In this document: positions 55,221-64,000 of the stretch, piece after piece
Position numbering within the stretch: the first letter of the stretch is position 1
How the letters are laid out: every line of letters starts with the position of its first letter
NCBI RefSeq assembly: GCF_034087045.1
Contig: NZ_CP139247.1
Coordinates: 6,908,001 to 6,972,000 of the forward strand
From: Chitinophaga sancti
GTDB lineage: Bacteria; Bacteroidota; Bacteroidia; Chitinophagales; Chitinophagaceae
Reading direction: 5' to 3'
DNA length: 64,000 nt
Program-made: the position numbers and the translations under genes
Notes under the pieces: generated by a model
Database searches by the model: none
Told to the model about the DNA's origin: nothing
What the model saw: the letters and a program-made list of their open reading frames with translations, nothing else

Positions 55221-57570
55221 AGATTCGTACACCACACCTACACGCAATGCCTTGAGACCGCTTAAGCCCTGCAGATCTTCCAGCAACAGGTATTCCAGGT
55301 CCCTGCAAAGGGTGTCCTTCTCCTGTAGATATTCGATAAATGGCAGGTAATCATCCACATCCTTATCATCGAAATAGATCAGCACGATCTTATCCGGTTG
55401 GGTAAGGCGCTCTTCTGTATCCTTGACGCGCACTTTGTCAATGCGCTTCTTGATCATCTGGTAACGGATGTTGTAAGCGCCTTCCACATCAAAGCGTCTT
55501 TCATCTGCCCTGAAACTGATATCGATAGTGTGGTTGTGTACAAAGATGAGTTGGGTAGTGCGTAACACCTTAGGCATGTTCGGTAGTAAAGCACGCGTAA
55601 TGCGTGCAATCGCTGCCATACTGGATAGTTGCCAGAGGCGTAAATTCTTCAGATGAAAATGATCGAAAGGATGCTGAGGTGCAATGGACTGTCCGATATA
55701 TGCATCGTACTCTACCCCATCCGTTCTGAACTTTTCAAAGTAACAGGGGTACAGGCTTTGTAACTGGATCTTCTCAATTTCGAAATATTCGTTCACTGCT
55801 TCATTGATCTGCTGCATAGATACTTCCAGTGAATATTTCTCACCGGTCGTACTGCTGTTAAAAGCTTCCAGCACTTTCAGGTATTCATCTACCAATGGTT
55901 TGCTTTCCGGGTGTCGCACAGCCAGATGCGAGAGGAATGGTGTTGTTTCTTTTCTTAAGAAACCATTCAGCTTATCCTCGTCATTGGCATACAGCTGGTC
56001 TGATCCCAGTATTTCCTGCCACTTGCAGCACTTGTAAATCATCTCTTCCAGCAGGGAAGATGGATAGCGTTCCTGTAAGGTATTCAGGATACCACCCAGT
56101 AATGACAGGTGAGTATCCAGGTCGGCTACAATGGCTTTGTTCCGTTCTATAGTAGAGTTGCGGATATCTACCGCACCATATAATGGATAAACATTGTCAA
56201 AGTGAATATTGAATTCCTTATCAGCTAAATGGCGTTTTTTATCATGCAGGTATTGCCAGGCCACTTCGTTGAACTTCCATTGCACGGCTGGCTGGATGGA
56301 TGGAGGTAAATTTTTCTTTGATGATGCCTTCTATTTCATAGTTGAACTCATCAATATAGATCTGTAACAAACGGCCGATGGCTGCCATGGCTGGTTGCAG
56401 CAATACAATAACCTTCTCATCAAAAGAAGCGTTTTCCCAGGTATGGATTGCCAATACTCCTACCGGTGTAAGATTGTGAAATACCGGCATCAGTGCCAGT
56501 GAGCGCACACCCAGTTTGCGGAAGTGATCCAGGTAGTCCTGCTGCTGCTGTTTTTCTGAAAATATATCAGGGGAGAAGAAGAAATTTGGATTGGAGAAAT
56601 ATCCTTTTGCCTGCCGGCGGAACACTTCGGGGGATACACGACCTTCTCCCCATACTTCGGAAAGGATACCGGTACCGCCTTTTACATAGCCGTATACAGG
56701 TTCATTGTTCACCCTGACAAACGGGAAGAGATCAAACTCAATCTGGTTATTTTTAACCAGTGTCTTCAGTGATTTGATCACATACCTGTAGTTCTCTTCT
56801 TCCTTGTCAGGTGTACGGTTCAGGCGTATCCGCTCTATGTTATCAATGGCTTTTTCAGCGGTGACGTCTGTGAGATTCAGGATACAGACCCCTCTAATTT
56901 TGAAGAGAGACAATGGCAGCATTTCAAGCAGGATGTCATACCCCTCGCCTTCACTCATACGCATATAGAGTTCACTGAAATCCAGCTCAGGCAATGGGCC
57001 TTTGGCAGTGACTTCAATGTAATCCATATTGATCTGCATGGCATAGTACTGCAACAAACCTGTAGATAAGTTGATACCTGCATGTACATCCGGCAGTTGC
57101 GTAGGTGCCTGGAAGTTATACAGCTTCTGCAGTACAAAGGAATATAATGATTTTAGACGATTACGATGATAGTCGTCAGCGTTCTTCGTAGTCACATAAA
57201 TATCGTGATCATCCCGACGATTGCGCATCAGTTCATAAAACAGGGTGGTACCGTAGAAAATAATTGGCTGAAAAGGCATGTTCATGGCCCATGCCAGCTC
57301 CCTTTCGTCCGTCATGGCAGGCGAAAGACAAGCATACATCAGGTCCAGAAGGGCCTCGTATTTGTCGATATCTGTTAATGCAATTTCCTCCTGCGACAGG
57401 CTGTAGGCTTCGTAGGTGGCCAGCACCTGCTCATACAAAGCTTTCTTTGCCGTTTGCTCGTTCCTGATCCTGTCACGGAGACGATTGATAAACGGTTGGA
57501 ATGATATGGTGGCATCCAGATCCATGCTGGATACCTCAATCCCCGATAACTCCTGTATTATTTTTTCCAT
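55206..57570 (-). pseudogene. GAF-type signalling protein, split by a 4-bp duplication
   Basis: Two overlapping minus-strand frames: 57570-56242 (442 residues, ATG) and 56285-55206 (359 residues, GTG). The first ends its homologous part with IIKEKFTSIHPA and the second begins VQWKFNEVAWQYL. At the junction the plus strand has GGCT twice (56286-56293), beside GGAT twice. Removing one GGCT joins the frames into one protein of about 785 residues reading SIHPAVQWKFNEVAW. The first half has a GAF-like region (about 350-415, LALMPVFHNLTPVGVLAIHTW). The second half is helical and unrecognised. As written, the full protein is not made; a recent slippage mutation, phase variation or sequence error are all possible. 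Confidence 0.72.
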
Positions 57571-57637
57571 TGGTAATTGAAGATAGCAAAAACCTGTATA
57601 CGTATAGCAAATTTAACACCAACCATTCAATTCTTCT

Positions 57638-57644
57638 TATCTTG
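57638..57644 (+). promoter_or_regulatory. possible -7 box of the serine hydrolase gene
   Basis: TATCTTG ends 5 bases before the ATG at 57650, the same spacing as at 53253. Confidence 0.35.
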
Positions 57645-57649
57645 CAAGT

Positions 57650-58825
57650 ATGAAATCACCTATCCTTCTTTTCCTGCTCGTTAGCATTTCATGGCACAGC
57701 ATCGCTCAATCCAAACAGGGGTACTTTCCTCCCAGGGGCGAATGGCAACAAAAGGTGCCTAAAACCATGGGACTTGACCCCGTTAAACTCGATTCAGCTA
57801 TTGCCTATGCAATACAGAATGAATCCAAAGCACCCAGAGATATGGAACTTGCACAGGCAATTTCCTTTGGCAAAGAACCTTTCAGTGCCGGTATCGGACC
57901 TTTTGCTGAAAGAGGTGCACCCACAGGTATCATCGTATACAAAGGATATATCGTAAAGACCTGGGGAGATCCTGACAGGGTGGACATGACACATAGCGTA
58001 ACCAAGAGTTTTCTGAATGCCGTCATAGGTGTAGCTGTAGATAAAGGGCTCATCCGTAGTGTGAATGATACCGTGGCCAGATACGTACCACCTATCGAAG
58101 TATATGGATCAGGGGAATTAATATACCCTTTTGCCACGGAACATAACCGCTCCCTTACCTGGGATGTAATGCTGCGCCAGACGAGTGACTGGGAAGGTAC
58201 CCTCTGGGGAAAACCAGATTGGGCAGACAGGCCAGAGGGTAACTATACCGAATGGATGAAAAGACCGAGACATACACCCGGTAGTGTATGGAAATACAAT
58301 GATGTACGGGTGAATGCGCTGGCGCTGGCTACTACCTGTGTATGGCGGCAACCATTGCCACAGGTGTTGAAAGCACAGATCATGGATCCCATTGGTGCTT
58401 CGAATACCTGGAGATGGTTTGGCTATCGTAATTCCTGGATCGTGCTGGATGGCGCGCCTGTTCAGTCAGTAAGCGGCGGTGGTCACTGGGGTGGCGGCAT
58501 GTTTATCAGTGCATATGATATGGCTAGATTTGGATTGCTCACTTTGCATAGGGGTAACTGGAACGGCCAACAGTTATTGTCAGCGCAATGGGTAAAACAG
58601 GCATTGACACCGACGACTGCGAATACAGGTTATGGCTATATGAACTGGTTCCTGAATACAGACAAAAAAATGCTGCCCAGTGCACCGGCAAGTGCTTTTG
58701 TACATGTAGGGAATGGGAGCAACCTCATTTATGTAGATCCGGAGCATGACTTAGTGGTCGTGACGAGATGGATAGAGTACAAAGCAATGGATGAAGTGAT
58801 AAAAAGAGTTTTATCTGCCCTTTAA
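57650..58825 (+). CDS. secreted serine hydrolase, class C beta-lactamase family
   Basis: 391 residues with a signal peptide (to SIAQ). The serine beta-lactamase/transpeptidase fold is marked by SVTK (nucleophile Ser116 and Lys119), YND at residues 216-218 (the Y-x-N position holds Asp, as in several esterase-like members) and a late GGGHWGGGMF region near residue 285, where a KTG-like motif would lie. It may be a peptidase, esterase or amide hydrolase rather than a true beta-lactamase. Its last 15 bases overlap the convergent phosphodiesterase gene. Confidence 0.85.
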   Translation: MKSPILLFLLVSISWHSIAQSKQGYFPPRGEWQQKVPKTMGLDPVKLDSAIAYAIQNESKAPRDMELAQAISFGKEPFSAGIGPFAERGAPTGIIVYKGYIVKTWGDPDRVDMTHSVTKSFLNAVIGVAVDKGLIRSVNDTVARYVPPIEVYGSGELIYPFATEHNRSLTWDVMLRQTSDWEGTLWGKPDWADRPEGNYTEWMKRPRHTPGSVWKYNDVRVNALALATTCVWRQPLPQVLKAQIMDPIGASNTWRWFGYRNSWIVLDGAPVQSVSGGGHWGGGMFISAYDMARFGLLTLHRGNWNGQQLLSAQWVKQALTPTTANTGYGYMNWFLNTDKKMLPSAPASAFVHVGNGSNLIYVDPEHDLVVVTRWIEYKAMDEVIKRVLSAL

Positions 58826-60058
58826 TATCGGTTGTAATACTTCGGGCCGGCCATCGACCGGTTCTGTGATTTGCAGACCCAATATTTCAGCTACCAGCGG
58901 ATACACGTGTATATTGGCAAATGTACCAATCCGCTGGTGCGCTTTAAATGCAGGGCCCCACGCCATGAATACGGCATTCATATCCGTGAGATTATTATCA
59001 AATCCATGATGACCGATATGTTGTTCGCCCCGTTTAGGCTGCGCGAAAATATAATACGCATCAGGTACTATTATGATGTCACCGATACGGTTGTATTTAT
59101 CTTCTGTTCCATAATGCCATCTTGCAGGCATTTCATTTTTCCTATAAGCCCTGAAGTGGTCTTCGTGAGATTTATAATATGCATATGCTTCGTTTACCTT
59201 TGCTGTATCATCACTGTAAAACATTGCTTTCTCACCACCCCACGACATTTTTAATCCCATATCTTTCAGTTGTATAAGGTTCATTGTATCTACAGTACTC
59301 ATGCCATGATCTGATACTATGATGTAGTTCACAGGCAGGTTCAATGCACTCACTGCTTTCACCATTTTACCGATGCTTTCATCGACAAACTGTACCTTTT
59401 GTTTTACCTGTTCTGACTCAGGACCATAGCTGTGTCCCGCATGATCTACTTCAGGGAAGTAGAAGGTGATCAGGTGAGGCCGTTGAGCTGCCGGCAATTT
59501 CAGCCAGTTTACGACAGACTGAATACGGTTGTCGATACCTGTCTTTTCCTGGTAACGGTATGAGTAGGTAGGGCGTGTATTTTGAATAGGACTTTCCGAA
59601 CCTACCCAGAAATAACTGGCGCTTACCATATGTTGCTTTTCAGCCAGTACCCAGAGCGGAGTTCCGCCGTACCAGGTACCATCTTCCACGGCGTCGCGGT
59701 TCTTCATTTCATAGGACTGTTTGCGATTCCTGTCATAGAAGGAATTGTCTACCAGTCCATGATGGGCGGGATACAAACCTGTGATCAGTGTATAGTGGTT
59801 AGGAAAGGTCAAACTTGGATAAGAAGGCTGCATGGCAGTGGCTTTCACGCCTTCGCCGGACAACTCCAGTAAATTCTTTGCCTGGTATTTTTCTGCATAA
59901 TCATACCTGAAGCCATCGATAGAGATCATGATGACATAAGGTTTGGCTTCCTGCTCTTTGCTGTTGGTGCGTCCTTGAACAATATGCTGGGTAGTGTCCT
60001 GTGCAAAAGCGAAATTCGTTGATAGCGTGATCAGCATCGCCAGGGAAATGTGTTTCAT
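58811..60058 (-). CDS. ectonucleotide pyrophosphatase/phosphodiesterase family protein
   Basis: 415 residues with a signal peptide (to FAFAQ). Alkaline-phosphatase-superfamily metal and nucleophile sites are visible: ISIDGFRYDYAEKY (Asp48), PSLTFPNHYTLITGLYPAHHG with nucleophile Thr84, FYFPEVDHAGHSYGPES (Asp and His), VSDHGMSTVD (Asp and His) and GHHGFDN near residue 370. The TFPNHY signature is that of NPP enzymes, which split nucleotide or lysophospholipid phosphodiesters. Expected in the periplasm. Single gene. Confidence 0.9.
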   Translation of the reverse strand: MKHISLAMLITLSTNFAFAQDTTQHIVQGRTNSKEQEAKPYVIMISIDGFRYDYAEKYQAKNLLELSGEGVKATAMQPSYPSLTFPNHYTLITGLYPAHHGLVDNSFYDRNRKQSYEMKNRDAVEDGTWYGGTPLWVLAEKQHMVSASYFWVGSESPIQNTRPTYSYRYQEKTGIDNRIQSVVNWLKLPAAQRPHLITFYFPEVDHAGHSYGPESEQVKQKVQFVDESIGKMVKAVSALNLPVNYIIVSDHGMSTVDTMNLIQLKDMGLKMSWGGEKAMFYSDDTAKVNEAYAYYKSHEDHFRAYRKNEMPARWHYGTEDKYNRIGDIIIVPDAYYIFAQPKRGEQHIGHHGFDNNLTDMNAVFMAWGPAFKAHQRIGTFANIHVYPLVAEILGLQITEPVDGRPEVLQPILKGR

Positions 60059-60210
60059 GTTGGTTTAGATTTCCTGAGAGGCAAAGGTCGGGAGGATTTT
60101 TTAACAATTGGGTTAAATAAGTGTTGTTTCTTTTATTTTGCAATCGTTTGCAAATTCCCTATTTTTAAGTTGACTATACTGACTGAAAAACTGCCATCTT
60201 TTACGAAAAC

Positions 60211-60275
60211 CTTAAAAATCCACATTTGAAACCCTTAAAATTCCGGTAAAACCTATATCAGTCACCCTTAAAATT
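60211..60275 (+). repeat. three short direct repeats before the GH8 gene
   Basis: ACCCTTAAAATT-type units with their CTTAAAA cores at 60211, 60234 and 60267, spaced 23 and 33 bases, i.e. close to whole helical turns. The last unit ends 7 bases before the GH8 ATG. Confidence 0.5.
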
Positions 60276-60281
60276 AACCAC

Positions 60282-62255
60282 ATGATCCTACGATCTGCTA
60301 TATTGGCGATCAGCGTATGCTGTATTGTCAATAGTTCTGTACAAGCGCAAAACAAACCTTTTCCACAGGCAGTCACTTATGCCAATTGTATCAAACCCAG
60401 TAATGTAACACAGGCTTCTATGAATACCAGTGTTGCCAGTTATTATGATTACTGGAAATCAAAGTATGTAAAAACGTTATCTACCCTCTCCGGTGGTTAT
60501 TATATCAAGGGAGAAATCAGCGGAGATGCAGAGGGTTATACCCCTTTGGGTTCTTCTGAGGGGCAGGGTTATGGCATGGTAATTACCGTGCTGATGGCGG
60601 GTTATGACCCAAATGCAAAAACTATCTATGATGGGTTGTTTAAGACGGCGAGAGCATTCCACAGCTCCATCAATACGAATCTCATGGGTTGGGTAGTGGC
60701 GGATGCCACCGGTGCGCAGGGGCATTTTGACTCTGCTACAGATGGAGATGTGGATATTGCGTATTCATTGATTTTAGCCCATTATCAGTGGGGTTCCAAT
60801 GGAACTATCAATTATCTCAATGAGGCAAAGAAAATGATCACTAACGGGCTAAAAGTAGCCAATGTGACCAGTAACAATCGTTTGAACCTGGGTGACTGGG
60901 ATAGTAAGAGTGCACTCAATACCAGACCGTCTGACTGGATGTTGAGTCACTTACGTGCATTCTACCAGGAAACAGGAGACGCTACGTGGCTGACACTGAT
61001 CAATAACCTGTATAGTGTGTACAATTCATTTACGGCCACCTATTCGCCTAATACAGGACTGATCTCTGACTTTGTGGTAAAGAATCCACCTGAGCCAGCG
61101 CCACAGAATTATATTGATGAAGGACCGCAAACAAACGAGTATAATTACAATGCCTGCCGTGTGCCATTGCGGGTAGTGATGGATTATGCATTGTATGGTT
61201 CTTCCAGTGCGTATACACTGGCGAATAAAATGGCGTCATGGATTATTACTAAAAGTGGAGGCAACCCTTCCAGTATCAAAGATGGGTATAAATTGAATGG
61301 TACCACAACCGGTTCTGATCCTGAGGCCGTATTTGTAGCGCCCTTTGTAGCGGCGTCTGTGGTAAACAGCAGTAATCAGTCATTTTTGAATAGTGGCTGG
61401 ACTTTTCTGACTACTAAGAAATCCGGGTATTATAGTGATTCTTATAACTTGCTATGTCAATTGTTTATTTCCGGTAACTGGTGGAAGCCAGAGGCGACTG
61501 CGAGTACCTGTGTACCGGTGAGTGCCAGTGGGGATGATGGCAATGTAGCGGCGAATGTACTGGATGGTAGTTTAGATACGAGATGGTCTTCATCCGGCGA
61601 CGGGCAGTACCTGCAGTTTTGTCTGGATGCGACAACGACGGTGACAGGTGTGGATATTGCATTTTACCAGGGGAATACGAGAGTGGCTACTTTTGATATC
61701 CGGACAAGTACGGATGGGAGTACATGGACGAATGCTGCGACTGGTTTAAAAAGTAGTGGTACTTCAACTGCATTGGAGAGCTTTCCTATTACACCTGTAA
61801 GTGCGAAGTATGTGAGGATCGTTGGGCATGGGAATAGTGTGAATGCATGGAATAGCATTACGGAAGTGCAGATTAAGAAAGGTGGTAGTAGTGTGACACA
61901 GCTGGTAATTAATACTTCGCCGGTTAAAAAAGCAGCAACAGGAAAAGTTTCACTTTTAAACACAGAAGATGTTTCACTTTTAAAAACTGCTACTGAAAAG
62001 TTATCTGTTGTCAATGTTTATCCAAATCCATTTTCTCAGCGTATGACCATTCAATTCACATTGCAGGATGCAGGGCATACTTCATTGATCGTATATGCAA
62101 TAGATGGACATCCGGTACGGGTATTGGCCAATGAGATGCTGAGTACGGGACAATATACACGGACCTTTAATAGTGAGGGTGTTCCGGCAGGCATTTATTT
62201 ATTAAAGCTGGTGCATAATGGAAAGATGATCAATAAAAAGATCGTTAAAAACTAA
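60282..62255 (+). CDS. secreted glycoside hydrolase family 8 with CBM32-type module and T9SS tail
   Basis: 657 residues. Signal peptide (to SVQAQ). GH8 catalytic domain (about 30-400): general acid Glu93 in SSEGQGYGM and the GH8 signature ATDGDVDIAYSLILAHYQW at 152-170. GH8 enzymes cut beta-1,4 links in cellulose, mixed-linkage glucan, xylan or chitosan; the subtype cannot be decided here. Residues about 405-540 form an F5/8 type C (CBM32-like) carbohydrate-binding domain (NVLDGSLDTRWSSSGDGQYL, YVRIVGHGNSVNAWNSI). The end (about 578-657, VYPNPFSQRMTIQF ... GIYLLKLVHNGKMINKKIVKN) is a T9SS type A sorting domain. Convergent with a GH16-like gene. Confidence 0.93.
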   Translation: MILRSAILAISVCCIVNSSVQAQNKPFPQAVTYANCIKPSNVTQASMNTSVASYYDYWKSKYVKTLSTLSGGYYIKGEISGDAEGYTPLGSSEGQGYGMVITVLMAGYDPNAKTIYDGLFKTARAFHSSINTNLMGWVVADATGAQGHFDSATDGDVDIAYSLILAHYQWGSNGTINYLNEAKKMITNGLKVANVTSNNRLNLGDWDSKSALNTRPSDWMLSHLRAFYQETGDATWLTLINNLYSVYNSFTATYSPNTGLISDFVVKNPPEPAPQNYIDEGPQTNEYNYNACRVPLRVVMDYALYGSSSAYTLANKMASWIITKSGGNPSSIKDGYKLNGTTTGSDPEAVFVAPFVAASVVNSSNQSFLNSGWTFLTTKKSGYYSDSYNLLCQLFISGNWWKPEATASTCVPVSASGDDGNVAANVLDGSLDTRWSSSGDGQYLQFCLDATTTVTGVDIAFYQGNTRVATFDIRTSTDGSTWTNAATGLKSSGTSTALESFPITPVSAKYVRIVGHGNSVNAWNSITEVQIKKGGSSVTQLVINTSPVKKAATGKVSLLNTEDVSLLKTATEKLSVVNVYPNPFSQRMTIQFTLQDAGHTSLIVYAIDGHPVRVLANEMLSTGQYTRTFNSEGVPAGIYLLKLVHNGKMINKKIVKN

Positions 62256-62260
62256 ATATA

Positions 62261-62294
62261 AACAAGGCTGCTGACCGGACAGCAGCCTTGTTTT
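62261..62294 (+). terminator. bidirectional terminator between GH8 and GH16-like genes
   Basis: Thirteen-base perfect stem (62261-62273 with 62280-62292) with a 6-base loop and T residues on the plus side, 5 bases after the GH8 stop; usable by both convergent genes. Confidence 0.75.
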
Positions 62295-62300
62295 ACTTCA

Positions 62301-64000
62301 TTAACTATATAAGAAAGGAAATTTATACAACCCAGAGTAAGGGGCACTTTCTCCTAATAAACGGTTCGTACCACCCGCCACAGCATCAGTAAATGGCGTG
62401 AACGCCACTCTTCTCACCGTCATAGCCTGGTGATGCCATGCAGCTACACCTGCGGAGAGTTGTTCCGGATCAGGTAACCATGGACTGAGGCTGGAAGGTT
62501 TGGAAGGGAAGGACAAACCAAATGAAAAACGGCCTGCAATGTCAGGTACATAGAAAGGATTGTTCTGAATCAGCACACCATCGATGTAGTATTCCACCCT
62601 GTTCGCATACCAGTCAATTCTAAATTCATGGAATGCATCGTCCCAGATATCTTTTCCTGCTGAAGCGCGCATTTCAAGGAACTCCTCCTGCTGGTTATCC
62701 GTTGTCTGTGTAAAACCGACACCTTCACCCAGTTCACCTCGTGCATTTGTTATTTTCAACTGATCCCTTCGGGGTTGTTTTAAAAATTGCATTTCATCGC
62801 TGAACTTTGTCCAGCTGGAAAGCTGGTTTGGAGCGGCAGGTGTGTTTAGCTGGTAAGTACCATTGTTTTCATCGGTATCGTATTGTACGATCACCTTCAT
62901 ACCTGCATAGGGAGTGATATAACTGGCCGTCAGCATGGCGTTAACTGTGTAAAAGGACCAGACTGCATTGTTGGAAGGTAGTTCAAGAGACCACTCGTTC
63001 TTCACTTTTACAAAGTAGCCGTCACCCTCGAAGTAATTACCCTGCTGATGCAGACCGCTGGCAATGCATTGGTCGTAAAACGGGTCCTGGAATTTAGCGC
63101 TTGCATGATGGTATAGGCGGAAGAACGGAGATACGCCAAATTGTTTGGGTAGTTTTGCTTCTACTATATAGCGGCCGTATCCACAGTATCTCTGGGTAGT
63201 GACAGCTGCCCCTACACGGGTGTTCCAGTACTCTCCTACTAACGGGTCGCCTGATTCTGTATGTTTTTTGACAGCGCCATCGGTATCTACGCCATGTAAG
63301 AGGCCGTCATACCAGTCGCCATGTGCTTCGAGTACGAGCAGACCCTCTTTGAAGTAGATGTTTTTGGGAACGACGCCACCATCTGCACCGCCATCGGGGT
63401 TTTTCGACAAGGCATAGTGATTGACCTGGAACATATCGATGGTATAACCATTGTCATCAGCGAGTGCAAAGTTGAAATCATATGCACTGGTTTGCTTTGA
63501 GATGTCGTTCACGTAAATGCGAACAGGGGTAGTTGTACTGGTGTTATTGTTATACTTTACATAGAAATCATAACTACCATTTGCCAGGTTCTGTGGCAGT
63601 GTAAAACTGACACTGGTGCTGGTAACTTCAATCATGTTCTCGTGAGGGATAGTGATTAAATTACCCGTATTATAGGGATCCTGTAAATAACCTACAGGCG
63701 GAGCCAGAACGGAGAAGCCGGAACTGTCACCAAACTGGGATAAACCTGAGTCAACAAATATATTCCTGAAAGTTCCTTTGCCAATATTTCCCGTTCCCCA
63801 GGTACTGGCGCCTATAGTCAGTTTCGTAGTAGAGCTGATCGTAGTAGGGGTTGAATTTTCAGTGATATTACCGGTACCTACAGACGCACCATTCAGGTAC
63901 ATGAAGTTAAGCTGATTTGCGAGTACGTTGCCAGCACTTCTTCCTATCAAAAGGCTGTTCCAGCTGTCAGGAATGATGTGAGTAGAAGAGGAGATACTTT
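62301..64000 (-). CDS. GH16-like glycoside hydrolase, 5' end outside window
   Basis: The frame stays open to the right edge, so the N-terminus is missing; the TTG at 63950 is probably internal. At least 566 residues are present. An N-terminal beta domain (about residues 1-130 of the visible part) resembles a LamG or CBM-type sandwich. The C-terminal 400 residues fit a GH16-like jelly roll (RVGAAVTTQRYCGYGRYIVEAKLP, FHEFRIDWYANRVEYYIDGV). Where GH16 has ExDxxE or ExDxE, this protein has NEWSLELPS: both Glu are kept but Asp is replaced by Ser. It may therefore be an altered or inactive GH16 relative acting on a beta-glucan-type polymer. Confidence 0.75.
   Translation of the reverse strand, partial: SISSSTHIIPDSWNSLLIGRSAGNVLANQLNFMYLNGASVGTGNITENSTPTTISSTTKLTIGASTWGTGNIGKGTFRNIFVDSGLSQFGDSSGFSVLAPPVGYLQDPYNTGNLITIPHENMIEVTSTSVSFTLPQNLANGSYDFYVKYNNNTSTTTPVRIYVNDISKQTSAYDFNFALADDNGYTIDMFQVNHYALSKNPDGGADGGVVPKNIYFKEGLLVLEAHGDWYDGLLHGVDTDGAVKKHTESGDPLVGEYWNTRVGAAVTTQRYCGYGRYIVEAKLPKQFGVSPFFRLYHHASAKFQDPFYDQCIASGLHQQGNYFEGDGYFVKVKNEWSLELPSNNAVWSFYTVNAMLTASYITPYAGMKVIVQYDTDENNGTYQLNTPAAPNQLSSWTKFSDEMQFLKQPRRDQLKITNARGELGEGVGFTQTTDNQQEEFLEMRASAGKDIWDDAFHEFRIDWYANRVEYYIDGVLIQNNPFYVPDIAGRFSFGLSFPSKPSSLSPWLPDPEQLSAGVAAWHHQAMTVRRVAFTPFTDAVAGGTNRLLGESAPYSGLYKFPFLYS

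Noticed and set aside
56242..56300. programmed ribosomal frameshift in the GAF gene
   Set aside because: No slippery heptamer or following structure is seen; the doubled GGCT explains the shift.

Overview
The window looks like a chromosomal segment of a Bacteroidota bacterium, most like the Chitinophagaceae (Chitinophaga or a close relative). The reasons are three SusC/SusD outer-membrane pairs, two ECF sigma/FecR anti-sigma pairs, type IX secretion (T9SS) C-terminal sorting domains, DUF3667 and DUF6377 proteins, and Bacteroidota-type -7 boxes (TAnnTTTG) placed very close to start codons. The genus is an inference; no 16S gene or marker set is present.

Left part (1-19709): a housekeeping block yceD(partial)-rpmF-plsX; a convergent mazG plus a very large orphan NtrY-like histidine kinase; tex; a minus-strand set (DUF3667 protein, enoyl-CoA hydratase, small lipoprotein); tRNA-Gly(GCC) and tRNA-Leu(UAA); an SGNH hydrolase; a TPR protein; a lipoprotein with calcium-loop-like motifs; and a UvrD/FBH1-like helicase with a SANT-like C-terminal tail.

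First carbohydrate locus (18111-26802): a DUF6377 regulator divergent from susC-susD-GH31. The GH31 alpha-glucosidase gene is broken by one in-frame TAG that most simply replaces a lysine codon. A second identical tRNA-Gly(GCC) follows, then a membrane coiled-coil protein, a solitary DUF4157 (eCIS core domain) protein, a flavin reductase-like enzyme, transketolase and a KTSC protein.

Second SusCD locus (32156-39367): ECF sigma, FecR, a SusC without an STN signalling domain, SusD and a glycerophosphodiester phosphodiesterase. It is followed by a 365-base stretch with nothing recognisable and a decayed group IIC-type intron (39841-41324, minus). The intron sits immediately after the terminator of the neighbouring minus-strand operon; its reverse-transcriptase gene carries a nonsense codon, a large deletion and a frameshift.

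Third SusCD locus (53054 down to 41511, minus): ECF sigma, FecR, a SusC with an STN domain, SusD, a TlpA-like thioredoxin and an S9 prolyl-oligopeptidase-type peptidase. The gene set suggests sensing, import and degradation of peptides. A terminator-like hairpin facing the opposite way in the fecR-susC gap hints at an antisense small RNA.

Right part (53055-64000): a phased array of 11-bp repeats with a 19-bp inverted repeat lies between the sigma gene and a HipA_2-DUF3037 gene pair. Then come a secreted fascin-like T9SS protein, a GAF-type gene broken by a 4-bp duplication, a serine hydrolase, an ectonucleotide pyrophosphatase-like phosphodiesterase, a secreted GH8 enzyme with a CBM32-type module and T9SS tail, and a convergent GH16-like enzyme running off the right edge.
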